Below, piece after piece: positions 16,680-25,851 of a stretch of 64,000 bases of DNA; the first letter of the stretch is position 1; the number at the start of each line of letters is the position of its first letter. The notes beneath the pieces were generated by a model. That model saw only the letters and a program-made list of their open reading frames with translations, did no database searches and had not been told where the DNA came from. The stretch comes from an uncultured Clostridium sp. (lineage in GTDB: Bacteria; Bacillota; Clostridia; Lachnospirales; Lachnospiraceae): positions 1 through 64,000 of the forward strand of contig NZ_URHZ01000018.1 in assembly GCF_900547735.1 (NCBI RefSeq). Direction: 5' to 3'. Position numbers and translations under genes: made by a program.

Positions 16680-17822
16680 TTAATTGTCCTGCTCTGTATT
16701 CTGCGGTTTCTGCTGTGTCTCTCCTTCAGCCGCCTTCTGTGAAGGCGCGGCCGACTGCTCGGACTGATTGGCCGGACTTGTCTGAACCGGCGGTACATTC
16801 ATGAAGCTGTCAAGCGGAAGCATCTTTTGTGTCCCGCTCTCGTCCACAATATAAACCTTCAGGCTTGGAAGGACATCTTCCATCGTCTCATAGAACATTC
16901 TCTGTTTGGTGATCAGAGGATATTTGCTGTATTCCGCATACATCTGTTCAAAACGTGATACCTGGCCCTGGGCCTCGTTAATTCTGGACTGTTTCTCCGC
17001 CTCGGCATCCTTGATAATCTGGTCGCACACGGCTTCCGCCTGCGGGATTTTCTCGTTTCTGTCCTTGTTGGCATTATTGATGGCAGTTTCCTTGCCCTGC
17101 TTTGCATTCTCCACGTTTTTAAAAGCACTCAGAACTTCGTCCGTCGGCGGAAATCCGTCCTGAATCGTAATGTTTACAACCGAGAGGCCGATGTCCTCCT
17201 CTATCATCCGGTTGGTCAGCTTTTCCTTGATTTCGGACTGGATCGCGGCCTTTCCCGTGGTGATGACATCATCCACATTGTAAACTCCCACCGTGTCACG
17301 GATATAGGACTGGGCCAGCATCTTCAGAGTCGCCTCCGGATCCTGGGACGCATACAGGTATTTAACAGGATCGCTTACCATATATTCCAGATAAAAATCC
17401 GTATTTACAAAGTTAAAATCCTTTGTAATCATAACCGATTCTTCGTCAATGGACTGCCCTGTCTCGAGACTGTAGCCGATGGGCATACCCGTAATGACCT
17501 TGGAAACCATTTTGACGTTCTGGATGAAGGGTATCTTAAAATGAAGTCCTGCCTGAGATACCGCCTGGGGATTTCCCAGGGTCGTGACCACCGCGTAATT
17601 ATCCTCATCCAGCATATAGTAGGAATTAATACCGGCAATGATTACGAAAAAGAGAAAGACTCCACCCAGCATTTTCTTATAGGGAGGTTTTTTCCTGATC
17701 TTCTTTCCGTTGCTGTCGAAAGTTTCAGGCTCCTTTTCCTTGTTTTTCTTCTTCAGTAAATCTTCAAACGGATTTTGGTTTCCAAATTGGTTTCCACCAA
17801 AAGGGTTTCTGTTTGTATACAT
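16680..17822 (-). CDS. hflK: HflK-type SPFH protease modulator
   Basis: This 380-residue protein starts with a Gly/Asn/Phe-rich stretch (NPFGGNQFGNQNPFED) typical of HflK. A basic segment and one transmembrane helix (about 51-70) follow, then an SPFH domain (ITKDFNFVNTDFYLEYMVSD) and a helical AEAEKQSR region. A Pro/Gln/Ser-rich tail completes it. Start ATG 17822 has CAGGAG 8 bases upstream; the GTG-led extension to 17861 has none. It is the first gene of hflK-hflC-tautomerase. Confidence 0.88.
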   Translation of the reverse strand: MYTNRNPFGGNQFGNQNPFEDLLKKKNKEKEPETFDSNGKKIRKKPPYKKMLGGVFLFFVIIAGINSYYMLDEDNYAVVTTLGNPQAVSQAGLHFKIPFIQNVKMVSKVITGMPIGYSLETGQSIDEESVMITKDFNFVNTDFYLEYMVSDPVKYLYASQDPEATLKMLAQSYIRDTVGVYNVDDVITTGKAAIQSEIKEKLTNRMIEEDIGLSVVNITIQDGFPPTDEVLSAFKNVENAKQGKETAINNANKDRNEKIPQAEAVCDQIIKDAEAEKQSRINEAQGQVSRFEQMYAEYSKYPLITKQRMFYETMEDVLPSLKVYIVDESGTQKMLPLDSFMNVPPVQTSPANQSEQSAAPSQKAAEGETQQKPQNTEQDN

Positions 17823-17988
17823 TTTCACTCTCCTGTTCTTCTGTCTGATGCTTAACAGCACATTTCCTCTGTTGAATTTCCTGTCGTCTTTTCTTTTTGA
17901 TGCACTCTTCTATTCTATCCTTTTCACCCGTCTATTGCAATTACATTTTTAGCACTTTCTTAACACATATTTTTACTATACTGTATTT

Positions 17989-19602
17989 TTATTGCAGCCG
18001 GACCGGAATTTCCAGTTTCTTTACCAGTTTATAGTAGGGGGATGCCAGTTGGAACGTCACCTCACTGCCGCCCTCCTCATATGCGATATTAAAGCCCTTC
18101 AGTCCGATGCCGCTTTCCTCATCCTTCGCAAGCGGGGTAAGGCCACCGTTAAAATACATGTTACGTTCCGTCTCTTCTCCCGTAAAGCCGCCAACCATAT
18201 AAAATTCCAGGGCCGGATTTGTGGAACTTGCCGATGCATCAATTCGAACTACGGGTTTCGTCACCGTTTCTCCCTTTTCATCTATTCCAATCTCCTGTTT
18301 TTCCTCTGTTTTATGTACCGCCGTAAGAGAAATTACAGCATCCCTGAATTCCACTTTCTGTTCAATCTCTTTGTCCTTCTCCGGAATTTCCACTGTTATT
18401 GCCTGTGAAACTTCGTCGGAGGCAGCAACCATTTCCTCCGGAACGAACTCCGCCGACCGCATCATTACGCCCTCCGGCAGTTTACAAGTATACTCAATAT
18501 AACTTCCCGCTTTTAAGCCCTGGTAATTTTCTTTCACAGAGGCATAACGCACCTTGTCTGCCTTTACCATCACAGCCTCTTCCCGCCCATTCTTTTCCGG
18601 CTCCGGCACGATTCTGATTTGTGCCTTTCCCGGCTGAAGACGGAATCCGTCCTCCGAATAGGTATTCACCGTCACCTTAAGTTTGCCTTCCTCTTCCTTT
18701 CCCACAGCGAAAACATGGAATCCATCCTGTGCGGTTATCCCGTCTATCTCCTCCAGAGTCTGGTATTCGGGCGCCTTTTCAAAAGCAAATACAAGCGGTT
18801 CATCGAATCCCTCCACCTCGAGATTATATAAACCGTCCGGTTTCTTTGTTGTGAAGCCGCCGTCCTCAACACTCTTGACACAGCGTTTCGTCAGTGCTCC
18901 TTCCTCAAAAAATTTTTCATACTCGGTTCCCGCAGCGCCTGTTGTGAACGTGGTCCCGCCTGTCGGCATCCCGTTTCCGTAAATTCTGGCATCCGCCGTA
19001 TAAAGTCCCGGTTTTTTATTCTCAAAAATCTTTGTCTCAAAGTCACTTCTGCCGTAAATTCCCTTCTCCTCATCCAGGCGGATGTAACTCCAGTCCCATT
19101 CGACCGATTCTCCCCGCTCCTCCTTCTCCCGGTTCTCCTTTTCCTGCTCCCTGATCTTTTTCGTCTCCTCCTCAGGCAGTACTTTCACGGAATAGTCGGT
19201 AATCTCATATTTCACCGTCATACTCTGCCCCTGGCGCACCGCACCCAGCAGCCTGAGCCTTGCCATACCGTTTTCCACCTCAAGACGGACGCCCTCCCCG
19301 GCTCCCTCACTGCCCGATAACTGGTAAAAAACCGGACTGTCGGGTTCACATACCCCGTAGCCGTCCACAACCTGAAATCCTTTCGCCACTTCCGCGTCTG
19401 CTTCGGCTCCGTTCTTCTCCCGGCCATCCTCCGCGCTTCCCCGTTCTTCCTCCTGACTCTCTGCCGTATTTTCACCCTGCTCCGCCGGAGCTTCAGAACC
19501 ATGCTCCCCACTGCCCTTCCCTGAACCACTGCAGCCGGACAAAACGCCGACAAAAGATAAGCATAAAATTGCCGCAAGCGCTGCTATTTTCCTCTTTTTC
19601 AT
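17989..19602 (-). CDS. Large lipoprotein of unknown function
   Basis: This 537-residue protein has a lipoprotein signal (MKKRKIAALAAILCLSFVGV, lipobox LSGC) and a Gly/Ser/Glu-rich spacer to about residue 75. The rest looks like all-beta segments with many Glu/Lys and no catalytic motif: repeated short strands such as YTADARIYGNGMPTGGTTF, KVTVNTYSEDGFRLQPGKAQ, ISLTAVHKTEEKQE. I do not recognise a family. AAGGAGG precedes the ATG. It appears to be monocistronic with a promoter in the AT-rich stretch near 19.7 kb. It is probably surface-exposed on the membrane. Confidence 0.8.
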   Translation of the reverse strand: MKKRKIAALAAILCLSFVGVLSGCSGSGKGSGEHGSEAPAEQGENTAESQEEERGSAEDGREKNGAEADAEVAKGFQVVDGYGVCEPDSPVFYQLSGSEGAGEGVRLEVENGMARLRLLGAVRQGQSMTVKYEITDYSVKVLPEEETKKIREQEKENREKEERGESVEWDWSYIRLDEEKGIYGRSDFETKIFENKKPGLYTADARIYGNGMPTGGTTFTTGAAGTEYEKFFEEGALTKRCVKSVEDGGFTTKKPDGLYNLEVEGFDEPLVFAFEKAPEYQTLEEIDGITAQDGFHVFAVGKEEEGKLKVTVNTYSEDGFRLQPGKAQIRIVPEPEKNGREEAVMVKADKVRYASVKENYQGLKAGSYIEYTCKLPEGVMMRSAEFVPEEMVAASDEVSQAITVEIPEKDKEIEQKVEFRDAVISLTAVHKTEEKQEIGIDEKGETVTKPVVRIDASASSTNPALEFYMVGGFTGEETERNMYFNGGLTPLAKDEESGIGLKGFNIAYEEGGSEVTFQLASPYYKLVKKLEIPVRLQ

Positions 19603-19853
19603 AAAAGACCTCCTTAATTCCTCTTAAAAAGAAACGATAGAATAAATAAGAGCGGTAATACCGTTCTGGTATCCATCCGTCTCTTTGTTTCACGGATTTC
19701 CTATGCACCGATTATATATCTGATAATTATAGAGTTCATTTTACCATATTCTGTCTTTTCACTTATTGAATATTAATTAATCTATTCTTACATTTTCATG
19801 GCGGAGACTCTTTTCCACCGACTTTTGCCCCATGCTCTTATTTTCCCCATTAA

Positions 19854-19942
19854 GAAAGAGTCCGGCTCACCGGACTCTAGCGCCGAGCGCGGCCGCATAG
19901 CGGCATATTACATCTTCGCGCGAGTGCGCATCCTGCCTGGAG
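19854..19942 (-). repeat. Triple-hairpin dispersed repeat family C, copy 2
   Basis: This is the second copy of the 15195-15282 element, with only a few differences. It lies in the 19603-20329 gap, which otherwise holds no recognisable gene. Confidence 0.8.
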
Positions 19943-19945
19943 GGC

Positions 19946-19983
19946 TTTTTATATCATAGGAATACTTTCCTATGATATAAAAA
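19946..19983. repeat. Perfect 17-bp palindrome with 4-base loop
   Basis: Arms TTTTTATATCATAGGAA (19946-19962) and its exact complement (19967-19983) flank TACT. It directly abuts the family C repeat and may be a bidirectional terminator, since both ends carry T/A runs. Confidence 0.85.
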
Positions 19984-20205
19984 ACAGCACCCGCTCTCCG
20001 CCAAGGAGCCTCTGACACCACTCCCGGCCGGAACAGATACCGTCTTGTCCCTAACCTCATCTTTAACCTTCAAAATTCACTCAAAATACTTCTCATCATT
20101 CCACATTTCCGCCCATCATCTATTTCGCTCTCCGCTCATACGGCAGCTACACACATCATAAAATACTTCCGCCATCCTTTACCATCGTCCGGCCCTTCCG
20201 AGTAA

Positions 20206-20290
20206 ACCATCCCCTGGCGGCCGCCATATCCCCTCCTTTTCTAAGAAATGAAGGCAACTCAGCGGCCACAGGCAGAACCAGGGATGGAGA
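20206..20290. other. Imperfect long inverted repeat in the 19.6-20.3 kb gap
   Basis: CCATCCCCTGGCGGCCGC pairs loosely with GCGGCCACAGG...CCAGGGATGG. It lies 40 bases downstream of the FMN reductase stop and probably acts as its terminator or as part of a decayed repeat. Nothing else is recognised between 19984 and 20329. Confidence 0.35.
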
Positions 20291-20329
20291 ACCCCTCCCA
20301 TCTCGCCGCTTCGTCCTCATTTCTCCCCC

Positions 20330-20857
20330 TTACAACCCTTTGCCCAACTCATAGGCCTTCTCCGCCCCTCTGGAATCCTTCATAGCGCCCTTGACGCTCA
20401 TTCCCGGAACGGTCAAAATCCCTTTGCTCTTCCAGCCGAGATAATTGCAGGTGTCCTCATATGCATCAATAGCCGACTTGTACACTCCGTCCGACATGGA
20501 ATCCAGCATCAGGGCCGCATAGCGGATTGTAAACCCTTTTCTGGCTCTCGCATAGAGTCTGTCGATGGCCGCCTTTAACTGTGCGCTCACCGTAAACCAG
20601 TAGATTGGAGAAGCAAATACAATCATATCCGCGCCGTCCGTCAGCTCCAGCACTTCTTTCATGTCATCCTTCTGGATACAGACCCCGTCATGGGAGAAAC
20701 AATATTCACAGGCCAGGCAGGGAGCCACCTTTTTCTCACCCAGATTTATTTTTTGTATCTCATGCCCCTGCTCCGACGCTCCTTTTATAAAAGAATCCAC
20801 CATCAGTTCCGTATTTCCGCCCTTACGCGGGCTGCCGTTTAAAACTACAATTTTCAT
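20330..20857 (-). CDS. NADPH-dependent FMN reductase / flavodoxin-fold oxidoreductase
   Basis: This 175-residue flavoprotein begins KIVVLNGSPRKGGNTELMVD, the FMN phosphate loop of the iron-sulfur flavoprotein/NADPH-FMN reductase group. CLACEYCFSHDGVC is the Cys cluster common in clostridial members. FASPIYWFTVSAQLKAAIDR is the flavin isoalloxazine loop. Start ATG 20857 is chosen because AGGAGG is 7 bases away; the nearby ATG at 20863 is too close. Electron donor and physiological acceptor are not evident. The gene stands alone. Confidence 0.88.
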   Translation of the reverse strand: MKIVVLNGSPRKGGNTELMVDSFIKGASEQGHEIQKINLGEKKVAPCLACEYCFSHDGVCIQKDDMKEVLELTDGADMIVFASPIYWFTVSAQLKAAIDRLYARARKGFTIRYAALMLDSMSDGVYKSAIDAYEDTCNYLGWKSKGILTVPGMSVKGAMKDSRGAEKAYELGKGL

Positions 20858-21060
20858 CGTCATGCCTCCTTGTCGTCTTCCCGTTTCCCTGTCTGTTATT
20901 GCAGACCGCCCGGAACACTTCGTCCCCATACCGGCCTGACGTACCCAAATCATAATAAAAAAAACCATCCTGCGATTTTCCAGCAATCCGGCATCCTATA
21001 TCTATTATTTTAACATCGGCAGATTAAATATTCAACTCGTTTACGATACCTCATAGAAGT

Positions 21061-21110
21061 GTTTGGGTTACTGTTCACACAGGATATATTATATTCCGCG
21101 AGGTGTTTTA
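21061..21110 (-). repeat. Dispersed repeat family B, truncated copy
   Basis: TTACTGTTCACACAGG followed by TATTCCGCGAGGTGTTTT is the reverse complement of the right end of the family B element at 12.8 kb. It adjoins the family A inverted pair. Confidence 0.55.
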
Positions 21111-21198
21111 CGTTTTTTCGTAAAAATCCCCTCCCTTCCTGAAGGAATAGAACCGTTCAGCCACCACAGCCCGGTCAAAATGGCGGCAACCTACGCGT

Positions 21199-21396
21199 CT
21201 TCAGTCCCGGCCATAATCTTCCCGTGGGGAATCCGGGAGAAAAAGATTCCGCAGGGAACCTGGGAGTCCATTGGTACTTACCGAGGTCCTTTCGAGGTTA
21301 GTTCCACTATGAACTCCAACGAGCGCAAGCGTTTCCCGCAGGAACTTTTTCTGCCCGGATTCCCCACCCGCGACAACCTATAAACCGGGACTGAAG
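21199..21396. repeat. Dispersed repeat family A, head-to-head inverted pair
   Basis: CTTCAGTCCCGG ... GGGGAATCCGGGAGAAAAAG (21199-21268) is mirrored by CAGGAACTTTTTCTGCCCGG ... CCGGGACTGAAG (21314-21396). The unit spacing is about 45 bases. The pair fills the gap downstream of the ABC ATPase gene. No ORF with protein similarity lies inside. Confidence 0.7.
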
Positions 21397-21421
21397 ATTC
21401 CCCCAACAGCGTTCTCCTTCC

Positions 21422-22525
21422 TCAAATACACTCAACGCTGATTAATCTGTCCTTTCCGCGTTCTGCCAGACAGCGGTTTTTTTCATTGACCGGCCCAAAT
21501 TCCGACAGGCAGCAGATGACCCGACTGCAGGAATCAAGGACGGACGCCGCCCTGCGATACGTTTCCTCCCCGATCATTTCAAACGGGGCCTCGGAAATCA
21601 CCTCAGCCGCCAATGCCTTTGCCACCGGGTAATCGATGTCATTCTCTCCTAGGATTCCTGCCGCAAAGGGAATCCCCTTTCGCTGCAGCCTCCTGTAAAC
21701 AGGAATTCCGCTTCCATTCCCTCCTATGACAAATACCTGGGGCCTGCCCCCCGCCGGCTCCATCTCAAGGCAGCCAAGCTCCGCATGATAACTGCCTTTC
21801 GTGATTTTATAAAGTTTTGTAATGTAAGAGGAGGTAAAGATTTCTTCCGGCGTCCCGCAGCGTTCGATGGAATTTTCATTGACACAGACAATATAATCGG
21901 AGAGTTTCTGTGCCAAATCCAGCTCATGGAGCGACATGAGGACCGCCACATTTTTATCACGCACCAGATTTTTAAGAATCGTCAGAAGTTCCAGCTTGTG
22001 GCGGATATCCAGAAATGACGTGGGTTCATCCAGCACAATGACGTTCGGTTCCTGGCAGATCGCGCGGGCGAGGAGAATCCTCTGCCTCTGGCCGTCGCTG
22101 ACCTCCGTAAAATCCCGCCCCGCCAGCTCCCAGGCATGGACAAGTTCCATGGACTCCCGGACTTTTTCCCGGTCCGCGTCGGAAAGGATTCCCAAACGGC
22201 CGGTATAGGGGTATCGGCCTGTGGCAACCACGTCTTCACATGTCATCAGTTCGGGATGGATCCGCTCCGTCATCAGGACGGACATCCGCTTCGCTATTTC
22301 CTTTTCCGGCATACCGTGCATGGATACGCCGTCCAGGAAAACGGTTCCGCCAATCAGTCCCAACTGCCGGATGATGCTTTTTAAAATCGTGGACTTTCCC
22401 GCCCCGTTCGGGCCAATCAGGGTAACAATCTCTCCCTGTTTTACATGGATTTCAATCTCTTCAATCAGAGGGACTTTTCCATATCCCACAGCCATGTGAT
22501 CGGTGTAAATATAATCCTCTGTCAA
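21422..22525 (-). CDS. FecE/BtuD-type ABC transporter ATPase with C-terminal extension
   Basis: This 367-residue ATPase energises the importer encoded upstream. Motifs are Walker A GPNGAGKST, signature VSDGQRQRILLARAI, Walker B VIVLDEPTSFLD and switch His in LMSLHELDLA. The transporter domain ends at about residue 255. An extra ~110-residue domain (PQVFVIGGNGSGIPVYRRLQ ... VICCLSEFGPVNEKNRC) has a Rossmann-like start and unknown role. The start is TTG with AAGGAGGG 6 bases upstream. It is the last gene of the riboswitch operon. Confidence 0.93.
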   Translation of the reverse strand: MTEDYIYTDHMAVGYGKVPLIEEIEIHVKQGEIVTLIGPNGAGKSTILKSIIRQLGLIGGTVFLDGVSMHGMPEKEIAKRMSVLMTERIHPELMTCEDVVATGRYPYTGRLGILSDADREKVRESMELVHAWELAGRDFTEVSDGQRQRILLARAICQEPNVIVLDEPTSFLDIRHKLELLTILKNLVRDKNVAVLMSLHELDLAQKLSDYIVCVNENSIERCGTPEEIFTSSYITKLYKITKGSYHAELGCLEMEPAGGRPQVFVIGGNGSGIPVYRRLQRKGIPFAAGILGENDIDYPVAKALAAEVISEAPFEMIGEETYRRAASVLDSCSRVICCLSEFGPVNEKNRCLAERGKDRLISVECI

Positions 22526-22537
22526 GAAAATCCCTCC

Positions 22538-23551
22538 TTACCGTATACTTTTTCTTACCATCATATAAATGACAATCGGTGCGCCGAAAACGGCCGTAAC
22601 GGAACTGATGCTAAGCTCTGTGGGGGCAAATACCGTCCTGGCAATCAGATCGCAGAACAGGCAGAACACCGCTCCTCCGAGGAAACATCCCGGTATGATA
22701 AGAATCGGCTTTGCCGTTTTAAACAGGCTCTTCACCAGATGAGGAACGGCAATCCCGACGAAGGAGACAGGGCCTGCAAAGGCGGTGACACAGGCCGATA
22801 AAATACTGGACAGCAGGATGAGCGCCACCCGGAACAAACGGATATTCACTCCCATATTCTGTGCGTAAACCTCCCCCATCTGATACGCGCCGATTGGTTT
22901 TGCCATCAGAAAGACAAGGATAAACGATGCAAAAATCACCGCCGTCATTACTCTGACATTCTCCCAGGACATCCCGGAAAAGCTGCCCATCGACCAGTTG
23001 TGGAGGTTGACGATATTGGCGTCATCCGCAAATGTCACGGCAAAATCGGTCACGGCGGAACAGATGTAACCGATCATAACCCCGCAGATTACAAGCATGG
23101 ACATCTTTTTCACCCGGCCGGAAATCAGAAGAATAAGCCCCATGGAAATCATGGCTCCGGCAAATGCCGCCAGAATCATGACCGCCGAGCCCACGACAAT
23201 TCCCCTTCCAAGCATCGCGATCATAATCAGTGATACCGCTAATTTTGCGCCGGAAGAGATGCCGAGCACAAACGGGCCGGCGATCGGGTTTGCGAAAAAT
23301 GTCTGAAGCAGAAATCCGGACACCGAAAGCCCGCCCCCCAGTATCACGGCCGCCAGGATGCGCGGCAGACGGATATCCCATATGATATGATACGCCGTAT
23401 CCTCCCCCGTTTTTAAGAACAGGATTTTGCATATTTCCCGCACGGACAGGCCGACGCTGCCCGAGCCTATATTCCACAGAAACAGAATGCACAAAAGGGC
23501 TGCCAGAAGGGCAAATGAAATACCGTATCTCATCTTTGTTCTATTCGTCAT
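22538..23551 (-). CDS. FecCD/BtuC-type ABC transporter permease
   Basis: This integral membrane protein of about 337 residues has nine or ten helices. FecCD family landmarks are RLPRILAAVILGGGLSVSGF, FANPIAGPFVLGISSGAKLA, AFAGPVSFVGIAVPHLVKSL and PTELSISSVTAVFGAPIVIY. It forms the channel for iron-siderophore, heme or cobamide import. ATG 23551 has GGGAG 8 bases upstream and is preferred over ATG 23581. It sits between the binding-protein and ATPase genes (13-base gap to the ATPase). Confidence 0.93.
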   Translation of the reverse strand: MTNRTKMRYGISFALLAALLCILFLWNIGSGSVGLSVREICKILFLKTGEDTAYHIIWDIRLPRILAAVILGGGLSVSGFLLQTFFANPIAGPFVLGISSGAKLAVSLIMIAMLGRGIVVGSAVMILAAFAGAMISMGLILLISGRVKKMSMLVICGVMIGYICSAVTDFAVTFADDANIVNLHNWSMGSFSGMSWENVRVMTAVIFASFILVFLMAKPIGAYQMGEVYAQNMGVNIRLFRVALILLSSILSACVTAFAGPVSFVGIAVPHLVKSLFKTAKPILIIPGCFLGGAVFCLFCDLIARTVFAPTELSISSVTAVFGAPIVIYMMVRKSIR

Positions 23552-23593
23552 ATCTTCAACTCCCATTCGGCCGGCAGACATGTCTTCTGCCTG

Positions 23594-24784
23594 CTACTCC
23601 AGCCTGTATATGTATGTCATTTTATCCGGATCCGGACTGTCTTCGGTCAGTATTGTGTGGATATCCACTATCATATCCCCCAGCCCCATGGTTTCCTGGA
23701 ACATGTTTTTCTCCGTACACCATACATGCCCTTCTTTCACGGCCTTGAAGTCCGCCAGAAGTCCGCTTTTTGCAAGAAGCTCATTGACGGATTTAAGCTC
23801 ACCGTCAATGGTGCTGTTGTAGATAATATAGTCCGCCTCTTTCGCGGCGGCATAAAACGCCTCCATCTGCATGTTCATTGTGGACAGTGCGTTTTGCTCC
23901 GTCTTGATATTCTGAGGGACATAGGTTCCCCCCGCCATATCTATCATACGTGCCACATAGTCCCCCGGTTTACGCACATTCACATATCCGTTGGAGCTGA
24001 TATAGAAAAATGCCACTGTTTTCCCCGTATTCTTCTGTTCCAGCACACCGTCCAGATGCTCCATCTGTTCGTTGAAACGCGCCTCCGCCAGTTCCTCTTT
24101 TCCCAGGAGCGCCCCATAAAGCTTCATCCACTCCATTCTTCCAAGCGGATGGCTCTCATAGCTGGAACGTTCCACCAGAACGGGGATTCCCAGTTTTTCA
24201 AGCTGTTCTTTCACCTCGGGAGAATGGTTAATCATCGTGGACTCTACCGCCAGATCACATGATTTGGAAAGAATCAGCTCATAATCCGGCGTGCGGTATT
24301 TGCCCGCATAAAACATTTTTCCTTCTTCCAGCGCCTCGCGCGCCTCCCCGATATACCAGCCGGAGGCATCCAGAGCGGAAAGTGTTATCCGATCGACGGC
24401 ATCCAGGCTGCGAAACAAATCCATTGCCGAAGTGGCTGCCAGATAAATGTTTTCAAGCGGCTGTCTAATCACCGTCACGTCATCCGGAAGAACGGCCGGA
24501 GGCTCACCATGTTCCGGTACGACGAGAAAACGGCCGCTGTTCCGGATTGAAATCAGAATGAGTCCACCCTCATAATAGTCCACGGAAAACTGATCCGCAT
24601 AGAGAAGCTCCATGCTGTGATCGAACTTCAGATTGTTTAAGCATTCCGCCTGAAAACCGGCCTGTTCCGCGGCAGACTGCCCCCGGGCCGTTCCGGACAC
24701 TGTGCCGCCCGGTGAAGAGCAGCCGCAGGCAAAGCATAAAAGCGCCCCCATTACAAACATGGATAAATATTTTTTCATTCTCAT
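23594..24784 (-). CDS. ABC transporter substrate-binding lipoprotein (FecB/BtuF type)
   Basis: This 396-residue lipoprotein has a lipobox FACGC after a short signal. The periplasmic-binding domain (TroA-like) shows the two-lobe pattern: CDLAVESTMINHSPEVKEQLEKLGIPVLVE at the hinge entry, LLGKEELAEARFNEQMEHL in the spine helix, and VAFFYISSNGYVNVRKPGDY in the second lobe. The ligand is probably a cobamide, cobalt- or iron-tetrapyrrole, inferred from the riboswitch. Its start overlaps the upstream stop (TAATG), indicating translational coupling. Confidence 0.9.
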   Translation of the reverse strand: MRMKKYLSMFVMGALLCFACGCSSPGGTVSGTARGQSAAEQAGFQAECLNNLKFDHSMELLYADQFSVDYYEGGLILISIRNSGRFLVVPEHGEPPAVLPDDVTVIRQPLENIYLAATSAMDLFRSLDAVDRITLSALDASGWYIGEAREALEEGKMFYAGKYRTPDYELILSKSCDLAVESTMINHSPEVKEQLEKLGIPVLVERSSYESHPLGRMEWMKLYGALLGKEELAEARFNEQMEHLDGVLEQKNTGKTVAFFYISSNGYVNVRKPGDYVARMIDMAGGTYVPQNIKTEQNALSTMNMQMEAFYAAAKEADYIIYNSTIDGELKSVNELLAKSGLLADFKAVKEGHVWCTEKNMFQETMGLGDMIVDIHTILTEDSPDPDKMTYIYRLE

Positions 24785-25761
24785 TATTCAGCCTTTTTCA
24801 GTGTGGAGGAATCAAAGGTCAGCGTATATTCAATCTCGTGAGGCTCGCTCATGGCAATCGTGTCTGCAATGACCGCTATTTTCCAGTCAAAACCTCCGAC
24901 GGGAATTTCAAAAGCAGAATTTCCTTCTTTGTTTATCAGCTCATATTTCACGCCGTCCACCTTCATGTAATCGTAGTTGGAACTGCCCCAGACAACCGTT
25001 GCAAAGGCCTTTCCATTTTCCACACGGACAGCAGCCGGTGATTCCACCGACGCCCTGCCGGAGCCTCCGTCCAGGGTAACGCCGGCCGTATAATTTCCGT
25101 CTGAAAGCTCAAGGCTCTCCACGGTCGTAATCTTCCCGTCTGCAAACGCATCGGCCGGAAGGGAATCGGCACGGAATACCAGGACACGGTCATACCATTT
25201 TTCCTTCCTTTTACTGAATGCGCTTAAGTCAATCCCCATATCCAGGGCCTCAACCGGAACTTCAAATGTGTTGGTTCCATCCGCAAGCTCCTTGTACGGA
25301 ATATAGTCTTCCTCGGATGCCTTTACGGCCTCCTCTCCCGTTCCCAGATAAACTTCCGCGTATCCGGTGCCGCTCATGGACATCACCGCGTTCATCGCGC
25401 CCTCTTTTACCGTAAGCTCACATTCCTCAATCCGGAACATGCTGGAACTGGAATCCACCTTTACAGAGTAAACACCATCCTTTACTTCGCTGCCGTAAAC
25501 GGGCTTCATCCCGGCCTGCACAACGTCTATCTGACTGCCGGTCTCCTGATCCGAGGCCAGTCTGTCATCTCCCTGTTCCGACTCTGCGCCGGATTCTCCC
25601 AGTGTCTCCCCGCCGGAGCTTTTACTTTCATCCGCACCGGATTCCACCGTCTCTGATACCGTCTTTCCCGCATCTGCCGCCGGTGTTTTGGAACCGCACC
25701 CTGCCGTCAGGAGGCACAGGGCCAGGAGCGCCGCCGGCCACCCTTTTCTCTGAAATCTCAT
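24784..25761 (-). CDS. Two-domain surface lipoprotein of the cobalamin-riboswitch operon
   Basis: This 325-residue lipoprotein has a lipobox LTAGC, an acidic Ser/Gly linker to about residue 90, then two related beta-rich domains. The first begins DGVYSVKVDSSSSMFRIEEC, with an MNAVMSMSGTGYAEVYLGT core. The second begins DGNYTAGVTLDGGSGRASVE, with a KAFATVVWGSSNYDYMKV core. Both fit the pattern 'dGtYtv.v...g....v....v.v.dGk..a.v.w.g..y.y..v', reminiscent of NEAT-type or cell-surface tetrapyrrole-binding modules. The family assignment is an inference. It is translationally coupled to the binding-protein gene downstream. It may hand substrate to the importer or to the CbiK-type protein. Confidence 0.8.
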   Translation of the reverse strand: MRFQRKGWPAALLALCLLTAGCGSKTPAADAGKTVSETVESGADESKSSGGETLGESGAESEQGDDRLASDQETGSQIDVVQAGMKPVYGSEVKDGVYSVKVDSSSSMFRIEECELTVKEGAMNAVMSMSGTGYAEVYLGTGEEAVKASEEDYIPYKELADGTNTFEVPVEALDMGIDLSAFSKRKEKWYDRVLVFRADSLPADAFADGKITTVESLELSDGNYTAGVTLDGGSGRASVESPAAVRVENGKAFATVVWGSSNYDYMKVDGVKYELINKEGNSAFEIPVGGFDWKIAVIADTIAMSEPHEIEYTLTFDSSTLKKAE

Positions 25762-25851
25762 CTGTCTTCCACCTTTAAAAGGGCGATCAGTAAAATATCC
25801 CGACCGCCCATTTTTCTTCCTGATTTATTTCTCTTATTCCAGTTTCCGTTA

